From: a virus
DNA: 20,492 nt
Strand: one strand, 5' to 3'
Virus record (IMG/VR): IMGVR_UViG_3300033273_000811
Location: 1-20,492 of that record
Position numbers and translations under genes: made by a program. Below, piece after piece: positions 8,774 through 13,700 of this stretch. Each line of letters opens with the position of its first letter. Position 1 is the first letter of the stretch. Under the pieces are notes generated by a model. It had not been told where the DNA came from. It did not search any database and was given only the letters and a program-made list of their open reading frames with translations.

Positions 8774-9315
8774 GAAAACTAATCTTCGTTGAAGACAATT
8801 TTATTAGCGAAGAAGATTGTCAAAGATATATCAAACTATCAAAAGAAAACCAAAATCCGATACCCTATGGTGATGTAAGTCGTGGTGGTGACACCTATCT
8901 TACGACTGTAGAATGGGAAAACCAGGGTGCTCGGTATCTTGGTGGTGATGTTGACAGTGTTGTTCCATCCGAGGACTCTGTTATTGCAAGGGTTAATGAA
9001 CTGTGTAAGTCATTTGATAGTGAGATAGAACTTGATTATGTGGGTGTGGTTCGTTGGCCTGTTGGGACATTTATGAAACCACATGTGGATGACAACAATA
9101 TTCACAACCCTGATGTTTTCGCTGCGATGCTTTACCTTAATGATGACTTTGAAGGTGGTCACACCTTGTTTGAACAGTATGATATCAAACCAGAGGTGGG
9201 TAAACTCATCGTGTTTTCCAACTCTCAACTCCTACACTATGTCAGCAAGGTGGAGGGCAGTGAAAGATTTGTCCTATCATTCTGGTATAAGAGGTTGACA
9301 CCCCCCACTGATTGA
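8770..9315 (+). CDS. 2-oxoglutarate/Fe(II)-dependent oxygenase (prolyl 4-hydroxylase-like)
   Basis: The start is GTG at 8770, overlapping the fibre gene stop as GTGA, which implies translational coupling. The 181-aa product has the complete catalytic set of the superfamily. The iron ligands are H105 and D107 (MKPHVDDNN) and H156 (NSQLLHYVSKV), and R166 (GSERFVLSFWYKR) is the 2-oxoglutarate anchor. The double-stranded beta-helix core is visible in AAMLYLNDDFEGGHTLFEQ and KPEVGKLIVFSNS. Such enzymes oxidise a substrate while converting 2-oxoglutarate to succinate and CO2; the compact form resembles prolyl/lysyl hydroxylases. They are frequent in cyanophage genomes but their substrates are unknown. 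Its place behind fibre genes suggests a virion protein as target, which is inference. Its 3' end contains the -35 box of the next promoter. Confidence 0.88.
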   Translation: MRKLIFVEDNFISEEDCQRYIKLSKENQNPIPYGDVSRGGDTYLTTVEWENQGARYLGGDVDSVVPSEDSVIARVNELCKSFDSEIELDYVGVVRWPVGTFMKPHVDDNNIHNPDVFAAMLYLNDDFEGGHTLFEQYDIKPEVGKLIVFSNSQLLHYVSKVEGSERFVLSFWYKRLTPPTD

Positions 9316-9323
9316 CCTAAAAT
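9295..9323 (+). promoter_or_regulatory. Sigma70-type (early) promoter, TTGACA-17-TAAAAT
   Basis: A perfect -35 box TTGACA (9295-9300) is followed by exactly 17 bases and TAAAAT (9318-9323, 5 of 6 to consensus). It overlaps the end and stop codon of the oxygenase gene. Transcription would start near 9330, just ahead of the small gene at 9347. Early genes of T4-like phages use host sigma70-type promoters, so this would give the downstream island its own early expression. Confidence 0.65.
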
Positions 9324-9346
9324 AAGCAGGTAATCAAACAAACCCC

Positions 9347-9529
9347 ATGCAAGACGAGTATCTCACCCGCTGTGTCGTTGACCCCGTGAGTCGCAAGTTC
9401 TTCCTCTATTCCAATGAGGGTGATGAGCGTGTTGTTGACTGCGAAACCGTGGATCAGTTCATGGCAGTGCTTGAGTTGGTGCGTGACAAGTGTGAAGAGG
9501 ATGTGCTGGCATACAAAAACCCCCTCTGA
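9347..9529 (+). CDS. Small conserved cyanophage-type protein, unknown function
   Basis: This is a 60-aa acidic protein, first gene after the 9295-9323 promoter. Its sequence, with TRCVVDPVSRKFFLYSNEGD followed by a helix VDQFMAVLELVRDKCEE, looks like a compact beta-beta-beta-alpha fold. I recall close relatives as unnamed proteins of T4-like cyanophages, but cannot confirm this here. There are two cysteines near residues 31 and 49 and no catalytic motif. The Shine-Dalgarno match is weak. Codon use is richer in GC than the downstream small genes. A role in early host takeover would fit the promoter but is only inferred. Confidence 0.7.
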   Translation: MQDEYLTRCVVDPVSRKFFLYSNEGDERVVDCETVDQFMAVLELVRDKCEEDVLAYKNPL

Positions 9530-9556
9530 GCAAAAATGACTTTTAATTCCAAAAAA

Positions 9557-9584
9557 GGCGGAAAAAAAATCCCGCCAAATTTTT
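9557..9584 (+). terminator. Weak hairpin with T-run, possible partial terminator
   Basis: GGCGG (9557-9561) pairs with CCGCC (9572-9576) across a 10-base A-rich loop, and a TTTTT run (9580-9584) follows after AAA. The upstream A-run could extend the stem past a bulge. The T-run is displaced by three bases from the stem, so termination would be partial at best. It lies between the 9347 and 9627 genes and could lower downstream transcription. Confidence 0.3.
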
Positions 9585-9626
9585 ACCCTGAGGGGTTTTA
9601 CGAAGAAATCATCAAATGCTACGAGT

Positions 9627-9779
9627 ATGAGACCCGAAACCCGACAATCTATGGAAATGTTATTCGCAGCGAAGTGGAACTTACCCAAAGCAGCGAAGAA
9701 TGCAGGTCTGACCAATAAGGAGATGAAAATCACCTTTAATGAATATTGTACGTTTCATCCCCCGACATACAATGGATGA
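9627..9779 (+). CDS. 50-aa small protein, probable conserved phage protein
   Basis: This short gene is hidden between longer competing frames. It starts at ATG 9627 and encodes MRPETRQSMEMLFAAKWNLP, continues KAAKNAGLTNKEMKITFNEY and ends CTFHPPTYNG. The composition (amphipathic helix, KAAKxxGLTxKEM turn, Pro/Tyr end) is protein-like and resembles the helix-turn-helix spacing of small DNA-binding proteins. That resemblance is weak and I do not claim DNA binding. I have an impression of similar small proteins in cyanophages. The ribosome site is poor; an alternative in-frame ATG is at 9651. It overlaps the start of the next gene, by 8 bases if that gene starts at 9772. Confidence 0.6.
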   Translation: MRPETRQSMEMLFAAKWNLPKAAKNAGLTNKEMKITFNEYCTFHPPTYNG

Positions 9780-10047
9780 TCTGAGGATTTATTGTCAGAA
9801 TGAACAAGATCAACTCAATGTTGTATCCTTCTTAGAGGAGAATTTTCCAGATGTCAAAGTCTGCACTTGGGATCCAGATCCTGTAGATACTGGATCCTGG
9901 GGAATGTTCGTTGATGAGTTTGAACCTGATTTATGGTCAAAACTTGTACAACACCTTGAAAGTGAAGATTGTTGGGTTTATGAAGATATGATAGAATTGT
10001 ATCTTGAGACTGATGACGGTATTAAAGAATATACGTCTGACTTTTAG
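9772..10047 (+). CDS. Small acidic protein, unknown function
   Basis: I prefer ATG 9772 (91 aa, beginning MDDLRIYCQNEQDQLNVVSF). The upstream in-frame ATG at 9739 would add 11 residues encoded on top of the 9627 gene in another frame. The protein is strongly acidic and Trp-rich (VCTWDPDP, TGSWGMFVDEF, DLWSKLVQHL, EDCWVYEDM). It appears to alternate beta strands and helices, and no family motif is recognised. The TAG stop shares its last base with the first base of the tRNA gene, so the mRNA and tRNA are packed without any gap and tRNA processing would cut the message exactly at its stop codon. Function is unknown; expression probably follows the early promoter at 9295. Confidence 0.65.
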   Translation: MDDLRIYCQNEQDQLNVVSFLEENFPDVKVCTWDPDPVDTGSWGMFVDEFEPDLWSKLVQHLESEDCWVYEDMIELYLETDDGIKEYTSDF

Positions 10048-10130
10048 GGAGCGTGGCGGAATCGGTAGACGCACCAGACTTAAAATCTGTTAACCTTGTG
10101 GTTGTGGGGGTTCAAGTCCCCCCGCTCCTA
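10047..10130 (+). tRNA. tRNA-Leu (anticodon UAA)
   Basis: All arms fold. Acceptor GGGAGCG (10047-10053) pairs with CGCTCCT (10123-10129), with a G-U first pair. The D arm is GCG/CGC, and the anticodon loop CTTAAAA (10079-10085) carries TAA at 10081-10083. A class II variable arm AACC-TTGT-GGTT is present, and the T arm GGGGG/CCCCC encloses TTCAAGT. The discriminator is A (10130), as expected for leucine; CCA is not encoded. The first anticodon-stem pair is a C-U mismatch. Unlike the usual cyanobacterial tRNA-Leu(UAA) gene, it has no group I intron. It would serve UUA (and UUG) codons, which are frequent in the gene just downstream. Confidence 0.93.
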
Positions 10131-10132
10131 TC

Positions 10133-10139
10133 CTAAATA
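10133..10139 (+). promoter_or_regulatory. Possible late promoter motif CTAAATA
   Basis: CTAAATA lies three bases after the tRNA and 22 bases before the ATG at 10162. It matches the core of the T4-like late element (TAAATA) but lacks the ATAAATA form seen at the other four sites. It could allow late transcription of the two following small genes. Confidence 0.35.
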
Positions 10140-10161
10140 CAGTGGGGTACGCTATAGACCC

Positions 10162-10431
10162 ATGAAATATCAAATACAGACAAAGTATTGTTGGTATGAC
10201 AACAAGAAACAAATTGTCTTGATGTATTTGATACAAGGAGTTCCGTTCACTTTTGATGATTTACCAGAATACGCAATCCACGACCCAGAAATCATTGAGT
10301 TAGCCAATAACACAAAGTGTTGGAACGTTGAAGAATTGTATCGAGCATCAATGTATCTAATGGCAGAAGAATGCCATCCTATGTGTTTTGAGTTAGAATT
10401 AGAAAACCCTGAGTTATTACCTGTTGACTAA
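10162..10431 (+). CDS. Small acidic protein, unknown function, AT-rich with TTA-biased leucine codons
   Basis: The frame is open back into the tRNA, but the first sensible start is ATG 10162, giving 89 aa (MKYQIQTKYCWYDNKKQIVL onward). The N-terminus looks like a small beta sheet, followed by helices (DPEIIELAN, NVEELYRASMYLMAEECHP) and an acidic C-terminus (FELELENPELLPVD). Of ten leucines, six are TTA, three TTG and one CTA, whereas the neighbouring structural genes use many CTT, CTG and CTC. This fits the adjacent tRNA-Leu(UAA) and suggests a different origin from the structural genes. Its stop overlaps the next possible start (TAATG). No domain is recognised. Confidence 0.7.
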   Translation: MKYQIQTKYCWYDNKKQIVLMYLIQGVPFTFDDLPEYAIHDPEIIELANNTKCWNVEELYRASMYLMAEECHPMCFELELENPELLPVD

Positions 10432-10601
10432 TGATCATCAACCTGTGGTATAATCAAGTAATGAAAGAGTGGCGTTGGTCACTTACAGAAACAGGAGTAA
10501 TGACCCAGCATTCTGGTGGTCAAGAAGAACTCCGTGATGCTATGAATGATGTTGCAAATACAGTCGAATATATACTTGACAATGAACTAAAAGACGGGTA
10601 A
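10431..10601 (+). CDS. Short protein, unknown function (start uncertain: 10431, 10461 or 10500)
   Basis: An open frame of 56 codons runs from ATG 10431, which overlaps the previous stop (TAATG), to TAA 10601. The internal ATG at 10461 begins MKEWRWSLTETGVMTQHSGG and continues QEELRDAMNDVANTVEYILD; it sits right behind a TGGTATAAT promoter element and may be the real start. A third ATG at 10500 has AGGAG two bases upstream, which is too close to be convincing. From 10461 the product is 46 aa: two or three beta strands then one amphipathic helix, acidic. Its 3' part contains the -35 box of another promoter. I cannot assign a function. Confidence 0.5.
   Translation: MIINLWYNQVMKEWRWSLTETGVMTQHSGGQEELRDAMNDVANTVEYILDNELKDG
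10446..10454 (+). promoter_or_regulatory. Extended -10 promoter TGGTATAAT
   Basis: TGG followed by a perfect TATAAT (10449-10454) is a consensus extended -10 element, which can work without a good -35 box. A TTGACT at 10424-10429 is present but at 19 bases, longer than ideal. Transcription would start near 10461, which is the A of an in-frame ATG. Confidence 0.5.
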
Positions 10602-10604
10602 TAT
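10576..10604 (+). promoter_or_regulatory. Sigma70-like promoter TTGACA-17-TAATAT
   Basis: A perfect TTGACA (10576-10581) is followed by exactly 17 bases and TAATAT (10599-10604, 4 of 6 to consensus). The predicted start is near 10611. The only thing downstream before a strong terminator is about 50 bases with no gene. Confidence 0.4.
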
Positions 10605-10610
10605 ATAAGT

Positions 10611-10660
10611 GTGTGAAGGAAGTCGCTAAAGGGTAACCGCTTTGTCGGTTGCCCTTTTTT
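10611..10660 (+). ncRNA. Candidate ~50-nt small RNA between promoter and terminator
   Basis: The stretch from the predicted start of the 10576-10604 promoter to the terminator holds no open frame of note. The RNA would have about 20 single-stranded bases (with GAAGGAAG, purine-rich) followed by the terminator hairpin. That layout is typical of small regulatory RNAs, but it could equally be a terminator leader or a non-functional promoter match. It is a prediction from promoter and terminator spacing only. Confidence 0.25.
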
Positions 10661-10663
10661 CTT
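10631..10663 (+). terminator. Strong intrinsic terminator closing the small-gene island
   Basis: GGGTAACCG (10631-10639) pairs with CGGTTGCCC (10646-10654): nine pairs, one of them U-G, around a six-base loop CTTTGT, followed directly by TTTTTT (10655-10660) and CTT. It separates the early-type island from the late promoter at 10666. Confidence 0.9.
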
Positions 10664-10665
10664 AT

Positions 10666-10673
10666 GATAAATA
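10666..10673 (+). promoter_or_regulatory. Late promoter motif GATAAATA
   Basis: GATAAATA comes three bases after the terminator T-run and 29 bases before the ATG of the 1966-aa structural gene. It is one base from the T4 late consensus TATAAATA and identical to the site at 18959. It would restart transcription after the terminator late in infection. Confidence 0.65.
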
Positions 10674-10702
10674 ATCTGTAACGGACTATAAGTATTAATA
10701 AG

Positions 10703-13700
10703 ATGGGTCTCTCCAGATTAGATAATTTTCTGAAATCGTCGCGTGGTACTATTCTTTATGTCAATCCTAACGACCTAGATGCAACTGATAGTATTGAAAA
10801 CCAGGGCAATTCGCTGACTCGTCCGTTTAAGACGATCCAGCGTGCATTGCTTGAAGCTGCAAGGTTTTCGTACCAAAGAGGACTGAATAACGATAGATTC
10901 GCTAAGACAACGATTCAGGTTTATCCTGGAGATCATGTCATTGATAACAGACCTGGTTTCATACCAGATGGAACGAACAACTATAGATTACGAAACGGAA
11001 CGACATCCGATAATCTACCAGCATTTGACCTGAGCACTAATCTTGATCTGGCGTCCGCAGATAACAATCTCTTTAAACTCAATAGTATTCATGGTGGTGT
11101 AATCATCCCCAGAGGAACCTCACTGGTTGGTGTTGATGTTCGTAAGACCAAGATTCGTCCGAAATATATCCCAAGTCCAACAAATAGCAATATTGAGAGA
11201 TCTGCAATCTTCCGTGTCACTGGAGGTTGCTACTTTGGTCAGTTTAGTATCTTTGATGCAGATCCAAATGGTGTTTGCTTCACAGATTATACGACAAACA
11301 CATCTGTTCCAAACTTCTCACACCATAAACTGACAGTTTTTGAATATGCTGACGGTACAAACAACGTCAGCATTAATGATGCTTTCCAGACCTTCACTGC
11401 AGACAGAACTGACCTGCAGATGTATTATGAAAAAGTCAGTTTGGTATATGGTCAGTCATCAGGTCGCTCTATTGAACCTGATTATCCATCCACTTCACTT
11501 GATATTGAACCTAAGATTGACGAATTCCGTATTGTTGGTTCAACTGGTGAGTCTGTAGGCATCTCAAGTATCAAAGCAGGCGATGGCACCACATCAACCA
11601 CCAGTATCACCGTAACTACTACAACTGCAGTTCCTGGTCTGGATGTTGACACTCCATTCCGTATCTCAGGTATCACTGCATCTGGATATAATGGTCAACA
11701 TGTCGTTAATGAAAAACTGAGCAGCACTCAGATCCTGTATAAGGTTCAGACTGCACCTGATACTGCATTGCCATCTGCAACTGGTGCAACGATTGCACTT
11801 GTATCCGATACTGTTACATCTGCATCACCTTATATTTTCAACTGCTCATTGCGTTCTGTCTACGGTATGTGCGGTATGCACGCTGATGGATCAAAGGCAG
11901 ACGGATTTAAGTCTATGGTTGTGGCACAATACACTGGTATTGGTCTGCAGAAAGATGACAATGCATTCCTTAAGTACAACTCAACCACTGGTGTATGGGA
12001 TGACAACACCGTTGCTGGTAATGAAGCGATCAGCACCGATTCAAGAGCAGTTTACAAACCAGATTATGAAAACTTCCATATTAAGGTAAGTAATAAAGCC
12101 GTCATTCAGGCAGTTTCTATCTTTGCGATTGGATATGCTGAGCAGTTCTTAGCAGAAAGTGGTGCAGATATTGCAATCACAAACTCTAACTCCAACTTCG
12201 GTGCAAGAGCACTGGTTGCAAAAGGATTTAGAAATGATGCGTTTGCACAAGATGATGTTGGATATATCACTCATATCATCCCTCCTAAAGAAGTTCCTCT
12301 GACTGAGACTGCGATTGAGTTCCAGTCAATCGATGTTAATAAGACACAAGCACTGACTGGTGTTGGTTCTACCGGACATTTGTTCCTGTTCAACCAGACA
12401 AATGCTGATGTCAAACCCGAGACAGTCGTCCAAGGATATCGCATCGGTGCAAGAACTAATGATACTCTGAGAGTTCTTGTTTCCTATGGTTCGAGCACAA
12501 CTGAGTATACTGCTCGTATCACAATGCCCGACTCAGAACTGAGTGGGGAGAAAACTTTTGATGTTAATCGAAGTGTAACAGGCATTAATAGTATTGGTTC
12601 ATATAGTGATGGTGGCAATGCGAATGTCGTCACCTTATCAGCAGCTCACAGTTTCCTGAACGGGGAATCTGTTCGTGTACTGAGTGATGATGGTCACCTC
12701 CCTGACGGATTGACTCCTAATACCGTATATTTTGCTATTACGGAAGGAACTGGTATTTCCACAAATACTAATATTAAGATCGCAAAGACTCTGACTGACG
12801 CTCAGAACAACAATCCTGTCTCCATTAATGAGAAAGGTGGTGTACTGAAAGTTGTATCTAGAGTATCTGATAAAGTCGCTGGTGATCTTGGACATCCTGT
12901 TCAGTATGACAGCACTAATGGTCAGTGGTACATTAATGTATCAACCGCATCTACAGAAAACAATATCTATTCAACTATTGTTGGTCTCGGATCAACAGGA
13001 TTGGGATCTGCAACTCCTAGAACGTTTGTCAATAGAAAGTCTGACAGAAGAAACGCTAACGATACATTGTATCGTGCAAGATATGTTATCCCATCATCTG
13101 CTGGTGGCGCAGTAGCAAGACCACCAACTGATGGATTCATCATCCAAGAATCAAACACTGGTATTGGTGCAACTGATGCTGAGATTCAAACTTACTTTGG
13201 TAGTGGATCAATCACCAATGTAAACCAGCAAAGAAACTTTAGATTTATTGCTGATGCAACTTGGGATGGCACGAATGCTCTGATTACAACTGAACTGCCA
13301 CACAACTTGACTGATGGTGCTCAGGTTGAACTGGTCAATATTAAGAGTGCTAACAACACAACTGGAACTGCTAACACTGGTTTCAACAGAACTTATGATG
13401 TCATCGGAATCAGTAGTGCAACTCAGTTTATTGTTGGACTAGCAACTGATCCTGGATCATTCTCTAGTGATACATCTTCAAGAACCACATCTCTTCCATA
13501 CTTTAAGAAGAAGAGACTGAACAATACATTCTATGTTTACAACCACTCTGAGGTTCAACCATATATTGCTGGTGAGCAGGATGGCATTTATTATGTCACG
13601 ATGCTCAACTCCACTAACTCTCCTACTATCTCTCCATTTACTGCTGAGAAGTTCTCTCAACCAGTCAAAGAGTTGTTCCCACAGACAAGCAGAGATAATC

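Noticed and set aside
9536-9718. 60-codon + strand frame beginning MTFNSKKGGKK
   Set aside because: It covers a terminator-like hairpin, has no ribosome site and overlaps by 92 bases a better protein-like frame (9627-9779). Part of it (FYPEGFYEEIIKCYEYE) looks plausible, so it is not fully excluded.
9317-9733. 138-codon minus-strand open frame
   Set aside because: It lies antisense to two plausible + strand genes, has no ribosome site or promoter that I can see, and its composition looks like a shadow.
9739-9771. Upstream ATG start for the gene ending at 10047
   Set aside because: The extra 11 codons lie on top of the 9627-9779 gene in another frame and the only AGGAG is 16 bases away; ATG 9772 preferred, though this is not settled.
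10047-10130. tRNA as a phage integration (att) site
   Set aside because: No integrase, no repeat of the tRNA end in the window, and the context is a lytic T4-like structural region.
10096-10161. Upstream extension of the 10162 gene from TTG 10096
   Set aside because: It would begin inside the tRNA variable arm; the ATG at 10162 is the natural start.
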